Assembly: GCA_963580285.1 (NCBI GenBank)
Contig: OY757013.1
Coordinates: 135,653,027 to 135,717,026, forward strand
DNA: 64,000 bases
Origin: Lucinisca nassula
Taxonomy: Eukaryota > Mollusca > Bivalvia > Lucinida > Lucinidae
Direction of reading: 5' to 3'
In this document: in pieces, positions 33,226-42,869 of the stretch
How positions within the stretch are numbered: the stretch's first letter is position 1
Layout of the letters: every line of letters starts with the position of its first letter
Translations under genes and position numbers: made by a program
Notes under the pieces: model-generated
Database searches by the model: none
The model's input: the letters and a program-made list of their open reading frames with translations, nothing else
Told to the model about the DNA's origin: nothing

Positions 33226-34184
33226 GCAAATTTGTTTTCATAGTTTCTACCATCACGAATTGTAAAATGTGCAACACAGGTTGGGATGAGAAGCCTGTGA
33301 TTAACTAGTGTGACATTATAATTATCGTTTTGCTTACAAATTTCGGATTATTCAAACAGCAAATATAATCAACAGATTTATATTGTTTTATCAAAACATA
33401 AGTATAGAAATGCCAACGCTGATTTTTGGTTTTGTACTTAAGAAATAGATTATTTCTAACAATGTTTTATTGAGTAATAAATCACATTTTGGGGGGTTAA
33501 TTGTGAAACGGTTTGTAGGTCTCTGAAGAGAGCATACATGTGTCCACTGGCATAGACTTTCCCAAGCTGGCAGAGATGGTTGTATTCTGGCCGAAGGGGT
33601 ACACAGGCTGATACACGGAAGGTGAGACCATATTTCAACTTGCACTGCCCTTCAAACCGTGGAGTGAACAAGTTTTAGTTTTTTTTTCTGAGCAACGACC
33701 ATTAAAATTAACAAATATACTTCAGGAACTGATCAATTCAGAACCTTTTTCATCCATCAAAGGGATAGACAGACAAACGCGTTTTTAAAATATCAAAGTT
33801 ACAGGCGACAAGCCGAGGCAGCAGCTTTCTGCCATTATAAACATTAGTTAACTTAATACTATGAACACACAGAAGTGTTAAAACGAAAACATTTTAAAAA
33901 ATGAACAACATCGAACAGAAAGAAAACAAAATCACATCGAAAGGACCGCTGACCTTTGTAATGCCAGCAGTAATTATTGGGATTAAAACCTATTTCACCG
34001 GGTCCAAAATTTCACCCTCATCTTACACCGCATCGAGTTATCCTAGCCCATCAATGCGCAATTGCGGACAATAAATAAAACCAACGAAAAGGTTTTGATG
34101 AAAACTAGATGCGGGCTCGACGTCTTCAACACTCTGACACAACTGGAGATCCCCGGGGCGTCAGCAACACCACGGGACACTCAG
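33226..34184. other. Unannotated sequence
   Basis: No repeat or gene recognised; overlapping minus ORFs (33391-33671) are in different frames and lack motifs. Confidence 0.3.
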
Positions 34185-34586
34185 GGGAAACGATTATAAG
34201 AATTTTATATGGGTGTGAGGGGTGGGTGGAAAAATGCGTCCCGAGGGTCACTGTCTGGCATCACGAGGTTTCCCGAGTGATGCCGGACAGTGACCCTCGG
34301 GACGGATTTTTTTATCATACCTTCCTTTTTTCTTGCATACCTTCCATTTCAAAACTGCAGTCACTTCGGTTACCGACGTCCGCCATATTCTGATGACACT
34401 ACATAAATGTTTAGTGACGTCATATAACGTGTTGTGACGTCAACCTGAACGACGATGTATATGAGGTCGTACTCAACCAGTGCATTTATCAAACACGCCA
34501 GAATACTCGATTTTGGGTAAGAACACCAGGGTTAGAACAGAATTTCGATCCCAAGTTAAAGCTATGGATTTCCTTATCTGGTGTGC

Positions 34587-34589
<3 letters not shown>
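34185..34589 (+). repeat. Palindrome-bearing repeat E, copy 2
   Basis: Near-perfect palindrome 34228-34312 (gtcccgagggtcactgt / acagtgaccctcgggac). Then ctgcagtcacttcggttacc, two TGACGTCA sites (34411-34442), and a frame with YEVVLNQCIYQTR and TRFWVRTPGLEQNF. Stops at a CTAT microsatellite, so the LVWCARNN part seen in copy 1 is missing. Confidence 0.7.

Positions 34590-34664
<75 letters not shown>
34589..34664 (+). repeat. (CTAT)n microsatellite
   Basis: About 19 uninterrupted tetranucleotides directly at the truncation of repeat E. Confidence 0.98.
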
Positions 34665-34805
34665 ACTGCAATCGGTTACATTTGACCATTACTCGCAAGT
34701 GTACATTACATTACGTACATTACGTACACACCAGGTTTGCAGAATGAAAACCAACACAGTAATTATGGTAGCACAGCGGATAACTTTACCTGCACATGGG
34801 GCCTC

Positions 34806-34890
34806 CAGTTGACATAACGGTCCGACGGAAGCTGGACCCTGGCCTACCAGCGTGCAATTAAAGAAGACAGGGCAGTTATTATCCCTGAAT
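34806..34890 (-). pseudogene. Diverged PLE C-terminal remnant
   Basis: Minus frame EVNLFRDNNCPVFFNCTLVG then QGPASVG parallels VNPITVGNFASLFNCTPVG QASDS of intact PLEs. Short and old. Confidence 0.55.
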
Positions 34891-35094
34891 AGGTTAACCT
34901 CCAAGCATGAAAACTATCGCATCACATATTCGGTATAGCCATTGCATTTGTATCGCATGATAATTCTCTTAAATTGATCAGAATAAACTATTCTATGTTA
35001 CCTACGTTTTTCGAAATTTATGTATCAGGCCACCATAAAATTCAGGTTCAGAAAAGTGAACCTAATCCTCTATCATATTTAAATATGAATTCAA

Positions 35095-35720
35095 GGTCTC
35101 GTCGGAGTCTACCTGTTGGTTTTCTTTTGCTCCAGCATTTCAGAGGTTTCTTGCTGTCGAGTCCTCACCGTTGTTTTATCTCTGTGGTTGTTTGATTTTT
35201 ATGTTCACGGCGATGTTGTACTGATGAGTAAGGAGGCCTTCATGCGGGCAGAACAAATTATTTGTCTTAATCGCGACGGAAGTAAGGGCGAGGATTGTGG
35301 CCACGTAAAATCGATTTCAGCCCCCCCCCCCCCCCAGTGGAATTCATTTTCACTGACCGTTCCAAGGCGGTTCTTCTTTCGCGGTTTATTTTGTTATGGT
35401 TTGTCTTTGGGTGTTTGTGTCTCTTATATTCTTTCATTTTGGACAGTCTATTGGCCATTTTGGGGGAAAGTAAATATACTTTTAGCTTTCCGCTATTGAT
35501 GTTTCCATTAGGGTCTGTTGTTTCATGTTTGTGTCTCTTTCCCTTTGGAGTCTCGGAGGGAATCATCCGTTTCGGTTTCAGAACTTTGGGGTTGAGACAC
35601 ACTGATGAAGATTAAATATCAGAAAGGCCTCTATGTCACTAAATTAGGTATAGTTACGCCTTAATGGGAGCTGTTGGATAATTGTATCGATTCCTGATCA
35701 TTGCCTCCACTTCTATTCTA
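35095..35720 (+). repeat. PLE 3'-region copy with ~105-bp insert
   Basis: From tctcgtcggagtctacctg to tgcctccacttctattct, with an 18-base C run at 35320-35337. The block tttccctttggagtctc is separated from atgggagctgttgg by the hammerhead-like insert. Confidence 0.88.
35556..35662 (+). ncRNA. Hammerhead-ribozyme-like insert, copy 1
   Basis: Stem I GACACA (35596-35601) pairs with TATGTC (35632-35637), one mismatch. Core CTGATGA is at 35602-35608, and GAAA at 35622-35625. A one-base-pair stem III (A35625-T35630) closes on the tetraloop GGCC, and the putative cleavage C is 35631. Stem II (35609-35621) is weak: three pairs under an A-A mismatch. The short stem III with a palindromic tetraloop resembles minimal type I hammerheads of PLEs and retrozymes. 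It may be degraded. Confidence 0.5.
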
Positions 35721-35849
35721 ATTTAGAAACAGCTTTCCGCAGTTGATGAACCGATCCCTTGTTGTAAATGTGTAGCTGTTAAACTTTTATTGCTCACATT
35801 TAAAAGTCAAACAACTAGACACCTTAGCAAACCGAATAAACTGGCATAC

Positions 35850-36075
35850 AGACCAGCTACCGGTAATAACCCATATTTTTTTCTCCGCGGTAATTGGCTT
35901 TTTTTCTCGGAGAACAAGCGACACATTTCTCCGAGAAAAAAAAAGATTCGCGTTTCTAAGCGGTTAAGTTCTTCGCGAAACATCGCGAAATTTCTCCGCG
36001 AACATCGCTTTTTCTCGGAGAAAGCCAATTAGTACAGGTGAAGTCGTTCACGGTGTTTCTCCGCGACATCTGCCT
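35850..36075 (+). repeat. TCTCCGCG-rich hairpin repeat, copy 1
   Basis: Starts with cagaccagctaccggtaataac, then many versions of ttctccgcg, cgcgaaa and tctcggagaa that pair with each other (for example attggctttttttctcggag with ctcggagaaagccaat). The other copy, 39040-39345, has the same end inverted. Confidence 0.7.
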
Positions 36076-36578
36076 ATATCTACATGTATATTTGTTCATG
36101 TGCATGCATTTTTTTCATGCATTATAATTTGGTAGTCAAAGTTTGAAGCATATGACGAAATGCATGTTCTTGGTACAAAGATGGACAACTCTAGCGATGG
36201 TGGAGTATGATTTCGATCCGGTTGGAATCGTAATGATTTGCATCTTAAGCACTTTACAACGCAGTATGAACATGATGAATGTTTTATCTGTTCCTTTTTT
36301 ACTGTTGTGTAAACGCTTCATAAAACGAAAAGTGTTGATTTTCTATCGGTTCACCATATTGGGAGTACTTTATTTTTTCTCAAGTACATACTTTAGAAAA
36401 ATCAAACTCATTGTATATAATAACATGTATATGTGGGCGCTGATCTCACTCTACATTTTGGTTGATCTTTTTCTTACACTGCGAGTAATTAAACATCACT
36501 GATGCTTACACTTAAGCTCACATGGAGGCCCGCTTGTGTTTCTTGCCTTTACCATTCAATTTTGCTCATACATGTACA

Positions 36579-36807
36579 TTAACCCCTTTCAGACTGGAAA
36601 CCCCTAAACGGGTACCGTGGCAAACAGTACAGGCCAATATCAGACGCCTTAGAATGCGGCGTCTGATCAGGGCCTACACTGTTTGCAAAACGTTCGGCCA
36701 TTTTCCTAATAAATTTTGAAGAAGACACAACCTGAAACCCCTAAATTTTGTAATGGACACATGCTATACATAAGGAGGAAGATTCCATTTGGTACAAAAA
36801 GGGTTAA
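36579..36807 (+). mobile_element. TTAA-flanked MITE, copy 1
   Basis: 229 bp from TTAACCC to GGGTTAA. Internal palindrome cagacgcc / ggcgtctg. TTAA duplication and CCC/GGG ends are typical of piggyBac-type elements; no transposase, so non-autonomous. Assignment is by ends only. Confidence 0.75.
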
Positions 36808-36964
36808 TATGGGGAAATTGCGCGGCAAGCATTCCAATGCTGCATATAAGCCTGATCTCTAACTTGGAGCAGAACTACAAAATTCTCCAACATAATCAGC
36901 GAAGTTTGTACAGACATGCAACCTAGGTATCTTGTTAAGTCTACTGTACATACACCCCGAAGGT

Positions 36965-37410
36965 AACTGGCCCCCGTGTCCTAATGGGTAAGAGCGCTGA
37001 CGCTTAACCCAATCAGTACCAGAAACTCCTAAAGGGGTACCTTGGCAAACAGTGCAGGCCCAGATCAGACACCGCAGAACGCGGCGTCTGATCAGGGCCC
37101 ACACTGTTTGCAAATCGTAAAGCCATTTCCCGAACAAAATTTTTAAGAAAAAAACAACCTGACACCGCTAAGTTTCAAAATGGACACGTGTATATATAAG
37201 GAGGAAGATTCCATTTGGTACAAAAAGGGCTAATCATCGGGTCATTAGGTCTCTCTGCTGTGGTTTTCGCCTCGCTCGGAACACAAATGAGACGCGATCT
37301 GCTACAGAAGGTGGTCTTACTCCGGTTTTAGCTCAACTCTGATTAGGGGTCCGTTCGAAATAAGGGAAATAATCTTGAATGTGCCGTAAATCCACAACCC
37401 CCCCGAGAAT
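36965..37410 (+). mobile_element. SINE-E-like copy interrupted by a TTAA MITE
   Basis: gtgtcctaatgggtaagagc gctgacgc lies left of the insertion; tcattaggtctctctgctgtgg and cgcctcgctcgg lie to the right. Degenerate tRNA-like boxes. Tail cttgaatgtgccgtaaatcc. Confidence 0.5.
37004..37233 (+). mobile_element. TTAA-flanked MITE, copy 2
   Basis: TTAACCC to GGGCTAA (one TTAA mutated). Shares gggtaccttggcaaacagtg, gcggcgtctgatcagggcc and gaggaagattccatttgg with copy 1. Sits inside a SINE-E-like repeat. Confidence 0.75.
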
Positions 37411-37426
37411 AATGGACATCCTTAAA

Positions 37427-37535
37427 GCGCTGACACTCATTAGCACTCTCACTGCTGTGGTTCGCACCTCGTTCGGTTCAAATTCTGCAACGTTGCAGGT
37501 TCAGCTTGGTCGGCTCGAAATAAATGAATTTGTCC
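37427..37535 (+). repeat. SINE-E-like fragment
   Basis: gcgctgacactcattagc, actgctgtggttcgcacctcg and ctcgaaataaatgaa repeat the neighbour's pattern. Confidence 0.45.
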
Positions 37536-37547
37536 TGACATCATGAA

Positions 37548-37670
37548 AACACACCTGGGCAGGCTCAGATCCTGTAAGCGATTTACCTGTGCTCGCATGC
37601 GGGTCGGTTTCAGCTATGCGTGGAAGCACCATGCAGCCCATCTATGTCATCAAGCTGAGCTTTGGTAAAT
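37548..37670 (-). repeat. SINE-A copy 3, fragment
   Basis: Only the 5' (head) half: gggcaggctcagatcctg, cggtttcagctatgcgtgg and agcaccatgcagcccatc. Confidence 0.7.
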
Positions 37671-37958
37671 GTCACACATCATAAGGTGTTAATAATCTAC
37701 ATGTACGACTCATTATGAGAACTCGCCTATTCAAATATATTGTAAAGTTTTACCACTAAAAACGGAAAATTTTCGGATAAAAATTCTGGCATTTTTTCAT
37801 ATTTCTGCTCAAGATTTTGGGTACACTTCAAAACGGTTCGGCGAGGTGGTTCTAACCAGTACTCACCATCTATGTGAGCAGAAATTAGATAAATAATGTA
37901 TACCCCTGTAAACCCCAGTTAAAAGTGGGGTTTAAGCGGTTAACAAATAAATAGGTGT

Positions 37959-38861
37959 CTTAAACAACACTTGTACAATAAAAATATTACGGGTGATCCT
38001 TTGGGCTCATGTGGAGCAATCGAAACTACTTCTCATTACTTGTTGTCTTGCGTTAATTATCAAACTTTGCGAACCCGTTATATAAATAGTATCCCACCCC
38101 CACTGTCGGTTTCAAAATTGTTACATGGAATCACTGAGGCAACACTTGAAGAAAACAACTACATTTTTAAACAAGTTCAACTTTATATTTTAGCCACGAA
38201 AAGATTTGATACTGTCGTCACCACATAAACAATACACACGGATGAAAACTGGTAGAACTGCACTGGATAATTATTTTTGTTGGGGTAGGAGACGGGGCTT
38301 AGGGTGGAACCAAAATTGTTACATGGAATCACTGAGGCAACACTTGAAGAAAACAACTACATTTTTAAACAAGTTCAACTTTATATTTTAGCCACGAAAA
38401 GATTTGATACTGTCGTCACCACATAAACAATAAACACGGATGAAAACTGGTAGAACTGCACTGGATAATTTTTTTTGTTGGGGGGAGGAGACGGGGCTTA
38501 GGGTGGAGCCAGGTGTGGACCAGAAACTTCTCAATGTTTAATATTATAATTTTATTATTTATTATTATTATTATTATTATTATAAGACTTTATTCTAAAA
38601 AAATTGTGTGTCTTTATTTTCCTTTTTCTCTGAAACCTGCTATACAAGTTCTCATAATTTGTTTAAGCATAACTGCCAAAGTATATTTGTATGATCAATG
38701 TTATTATTCAGTCGTGTTATTTCGCCACTTACTTATTCGCATAATATCCTTTTAGGAAATGGACTCAATAAGCGTTTTTGCTTCCGTCCAAATCCTGTCA
38801 TATCTTGTACCTGTATATGTATGTATGTCAACTTGTTACTTCTGAATAAATATGTTCAAAT
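37959..38861 (+). mobile_element. 5'-truncated LINE 3' end with target-site duplication
   Basis: The coding end 37971-38228 reads GDPLGSCGAIETTSHYLLSC, VNYQTLRTRY and QLYILATKRFDTVV, the Cys-x-Cys-His-Cys C-terminus of LINE ORF2. A 3' UTR follows, ending tgaataaatatgttcaaat. Flanked by CAAATAAATAGGTGT (37944-37958) and CAAATAAATAGGCGT (38862-38876), 14 of 15 identical. A different LINE from that at 10-14 kb. Confidence 0.85.
38113..38510 (+). repeat. 198-bp tandem duplication
   Basis: Units 38113-38310 and 38311-38510 differ at only a few bases. Each spans the LINE coding end and start of its UTR. Very recent duplication or an assembly artefact. Confidence 0.9.
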
Positions 38862-39039
38862 CAAATAAATAGGCGTATATTCGTGATGTAAATAAAAGTT
38901 GTCATGAGACTTATAAATATGGATTATACAAAGGAGAAATAAATTACTAAAATGAGAGTGTCTAACCTGAAAGAATATTTGATTATGGTTTAACAATGAC
39001 TACCATTTGCCTTCGTTTACATAAACAACGCCAAACAAA

Positions 39040-39345
39040 CGAAGAAATAATAATGAGCCGAAAGTTTCACGTAAGCCCAGCTCTATTTTTTCTCCGCGAA
39101 ACGCGGGTAATTTCATTTTCAATGAAAGCAATCGGTCAAATTTTCGCCGAGAATCTCCGAGACTTTTTTCCGCGAAACCGGGAGAAATTTCAGCGAGAGA
39201 TGTCTCGCTCATTTTATCTTGTCTTGCTGTTTTGCGGAGAAAATAGCCGATTTCGCGTTAGGCGGTTTCTCCGCGAAACAAAAAAAAAAAAAAAATCGGT
39301 TATTACCGGTAGCTGGTCTGTGTGTAAACGCCATAATAAGTAATG
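39040..39345 (+). repeat. TCTCCGCG-rich hairpin repeat, copy 2
   Basis: Contains ttctccgcgaaacgcgggta, ccgcgaaaccgggagaaat, gcggtttctccgcgaaac, a 15-A tract, then cggttattaccggtagctgg. The last block is the complement of the start of 35850. Confidence 0.7.
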
Positions 39346-39526
39346 CGTAGAACATAAGCGTCTAAAATGGACAAGTATTGACTTGAATTCATATCTTCGT
39401 AGTAAGGCAAGATCAAGACAGAGCTGTTTTAACTACTGTTTAAATATGCAGATGTAGTATACTATATGGATAAGAATGCTAACAACCACATGGTGGCGGT
39501 GTTAATAAGAGTGCCACACAACTAAA

Positions 39527-40097
39527 GTAGAAGTAAAACAAAGGTCAGGAATTGATACAATTAACTTACTCCACCTATAAAAGACACCAAAGGGAAAGAT
39601 ATACAAACATTAAGCGACCAGACCATAATGGAAACCTAAACAAAGAAAGGCCATAAGGACAGTTTCTTTCCCACAAAATGGCCATATGGCCATCCAAAAC
39701 CAAAAGACACAAGTGATACACACAGTAAGTAACAAACAACATAAATAAATCGCCACAGAAGAGCCGCCTTGGAACGGTCAGTGGAAGATTTCCACTGGGG
39801 GGGGGGGCTTAAATCGATTTTAAGCGGCCACAATCCTCGCCCTTACTTCCGTCGCGATTTAGACAAAAAATTTGTTCAGTCCGCATGAAGGCCTCGCCTC
39901 CTAACTCATCAGTGCAACATCTCCGTGAACACAAAAATCAAAGAACCACAGAGGTGAGACAGCGGTGAGGACTCGACAGCAAGAAACCACTGAAATGCTG
40001 GAGCAAAAGAAAACCAACAGTTAAACTCCGATGAGCCCGACCAGAGACAGAGCATCAGGCACCAACCAACATTATCTCTCTAATTTTCAATAAGCCT
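39527..40097 (-). repeat. 3' region of the PLE
   Basis: Directly downstream (minus strand) of the PLE coding end. Reads from ccgatgagcccgaccagaga back to agtagaagtaaaacaaaggtc. It defines the full PLE tail of about 570 bases used to identify the other copies. Confidence 0.9.
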
Positions 40098-41027
40098 TTA
40101 CGTTGGAGCCGTCATAGAATCTGAGGCCTGACCCACCGGCGTGCAATTAAAGAGGGAAGCAAAGTTGCCAACCGTGATTGGGTTAACTACCATGCATGCA
40201 GTCTGTCGTATAATATCCATGTTGTACCCATTTTTTTATATCGAAGAATGATTTTACGAAATTGGGTGCTGAAGTCATTGCGGTTATATATTTTTCTGAA
40301 TTTATATACTAAGTCACCATAAAATTCGGGTTCCGATAGACCTTGTTGCAGAAGAGATTTAAGTCCAATATTGAATCTTGAAATTAAATCAGAATGGCGT
40401 CTATAAAATTTTGAAAATGCTTTGCGTAGTTTATGGTACCGATAACCCTGATTAAGGAGTTTAGCCGTTAATAATTTATTACGAGTGTTGAAGTCAGTTA
40501 CATGACTACACACTCTAGCAAATCGAATTAATTGCGAAATATAAACGCCATAGGATGGCGGACGAGGAACATCACCATCCAAAAAAGGAAAATTTACAAT
40601 CTCAAAATCAAAGTCATCGCGTTTATCATAAATTTTGCACGAAACAAATCCATCTACAATAGATAGATGTAAATCCAAAAACGGGGCCTCGGTATCAGAA
40701 GAATTTACTTTATTTAACTGAAGTTCTAGGGGGTAAATCTGACTGATCAAACCATCAAAATAGGTATTATCAATATTTAATAAATCATCTAAATATCTAG
40801 AAGTAGAGCTAAAAGCTTCAATAATTTCAGATTGGTTATCAATGGAAAGCGACAAAATGAAGTCTCTTTCATAACAGTACAAGAACAGATCAGCCACAAG
40901 AGGTGCGCAATTAGTACCCATCGGAATACCCAAAATTTGTCTAAATAACTTAGTACCGAATCTAATATAAATATTGTCAAATAGAAAGGTGAGGGCATCA
41001 CACACTTTCTGACATGACCAAAGCTAC
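40098..41027 (-). pseudogene. Penelope-like element RT, catalytic and C-terminal part
   Basis: Open frame 41005-40187 plus a C-terminus shifted to another frame, ending at TAA 40098-40100 as NPITVGNFASLFNCTPVGQA and SDSMTAPT. Motifs: QILGIPMGTNCAPLVADLF (RT motif B region), TSRYLDDLLNIDN (YLDD catalytic pair), EAPFLDLHLSIVDG, DDFDFEIVNFPFLDGDVPR, then a basic C-terminal region. No GIY-YIG endonuclease is visible, though the true 5' part is missing. 5'-truncated at 41027, just after CQKVCDALTFL. The frameshift near 40225 is the main lesion. Confidence 0.9.
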
Positions 41028-42109
41028 AAATACAATGCAGTATTATACCATCTCCCATCTGAGCAAATTCAAATGTAACAATTGAATCCGTATCCGATAA
41101 TTTAAAATAAAACAGTGTTAACGTCATATCCCATTATTCAGCTGGAATTGGTTTCATTCCTCTTTTTACAACATGCCTTCTACTGTGGTTGTAGTAATTA
41201 TGACATGAAACAAAATTCCACCCAATAATTAGTTGTTTCAGCTGAATCACATTGATGCTATTATTTCAGCTTCAATACCCTGCCATATCGTGAAATGTAA
41301 ACAGATTTTCAGCGGTCTCTGACCCAGATTTTGCAGGAAAGGGAGATTTGTGTGCCTTCTGGGAATGGAGGATCTGGAGGGGTATTGGAAAGAATTTGTT
41401 CCTTCGGAATAATATGCATCTCAACATCAGGTGGTTCTTGTATGCACTTGTTGATCTTATTTAAATGACGTCTGTTTCGACGGTATGTGACACCATCCAG
41501 AGTTTACACCGAATAAAATATGTCATTGAGATTGTCTGTAACTACCGCCGGTTTTCAGTTTTTTTTTTTTTTTTCTTTGCTTGTTACTTTCGCGCTGAGT
41601 CACCTATCTCAAGCAGTTGAGCGGATTGGCGTTTATGTCTTTATATTTTTTTATTTTTTTTTTTTTTACTTATGTCATTTAGCCTCTAATTTCGCACATA
41701 CAATTCTGGGGTGATAGCGTGTGACATCCATGTTTTTTTTTTTTTTTTTTTGTTGTTGTTGTTTTTGCGGTCGGTAGAATTGACCGCAGCTTTGTACACC
41801 TAAGGAGAGTAGCAGGAGAAAATTCCAATGTTTAGAAGTGTGTTTCTGTACTCAAAAACTATCAGAGGGTAATTATTCGCTTCTTTTGCCTAGCGAAAAT
41901 GCGCTTATATATTTTGCGTGCACCTCGGCGAAACCATTGCCTTGATTGTGACAGGGACTTGACGTAATTGCTTCCAAGTCCCATTCTTTGGACAACTGCG
42001 CGAATCTGGCTGACGTGTAACACATTTGATTATCTGATGTCATTCTCTGCAGGATGCCTAGTCACGGAAAAATATTGTTCATACGTTTGATGATCGGCGA
42101 GGTCGAGGA
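41028..42109. other. Unannotated; T-rich tracts
   Basis: Homopolymer T runs near 41557, 41647 and 41733. No gene or repeat family recognised. Confidence 0.3.
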
Positions 42110-42445
42110 AGTAAGGGCGAGGAATGTGGCCACGTAAAATCGATTTAAGCCGCCCCCCCCCCCCCCCCAAGTGGAATTCGTTTCCGCTGACCGTTCCAAG
42201 GCTGTTCTTCTGTCGCGGTTTATTTTTGTTATGGTTTGCCTTTGGGTGTTTGTGTCGTTTATATTATTTTACTGTGAATAGACTTTTGGCCATGTGGGAA
42301 AGTAACTGTCCTTTTGGCTTTCCGCTGTTGGTGTTTCCGTTGGGGTCTGTTGCTTCATGTTTGTATTTCTTTCCCTATGGTGTCTATGATTGGAGCTGTG
42401 GGTTACTTGTATCGATTTCTGATCATTGCCTCTACTTCTATTTTA
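42110..42445 (+). repeat. PLE 3'-region copy
   Basis: From gtaagggcgaggaatgtgg, with a 16-C tract at 42153-42168, to cctctacttctatttta. Confidence 0.85.
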
Positions 42446-42869
42446 TACTGGGCAATTCCATAACCTCGAGTGGCTTTAGTAATATGCAACTACGATGATT
42501 TTTTTTTATTTCACGTAAAAATATTTGTTGCTTTTATCTGCCGTCTCAGACTCTTAGCATTTGAGCAGCGGTGATTCAGACATGTGCGATATTTTTACAC
42601 GAGCTGTGTTAGTTATGCCACTGGAAATTATTGGTCAATTTGTAAAATCTCGCGCTCTTTTCAAATTTATTTTCTACACCCATATGGCTTACGTAAAAGA
42701 TATCAAGTATGTTAGGCCAATTATGCCAGCAAAAGACTTAAATTCAACAATTCAACGATTTCTGGCTGACACTGGTTTCTATATACTGGCCAACCGTTCC
42801 GTATAACGTTATTTTTTAGAAAAGTTAGCTGCTCGTCTCGTTCATTCTGCACCTCTTAATTTCTTGCAA

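Larger units (their letters stand above)
37709..38890 (+). mobile_element. FB foldback MITE split by a LINE 3' fragment
   Basis: Left part 37709-37958: cattatgagaactcgcc, atatttctgctcaag, the eroded hairpin, and taaaccccagttaaaagtgg. Right part 38862-38890: aataggcgtatattcgtgatg. The gap is a LINE 3' end with a 15-base target duplication. Confidence 0.75.

Noticed and set aside
34480..34812. 110-codon ORF with repeated YLSI
   Set aside because: Produced by the CTAT microsatellite. The similar ORFs at 48757-49071 come from GATA.
36143..36502. 119-codon hydrophobic ORF, possible membrane protein
   Set aside because: AT-rich context makes Leu/Ile/Phe-rich ORFs by chance. No motif, no splice context, no conserved partner in the window.
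42561..42806. 81-codon ORF next to the gypsy remnant
   Set aside because: Looks protein-like in places, but I could not link it to gypsy integrase or any family, and its sense is opposite to the element.
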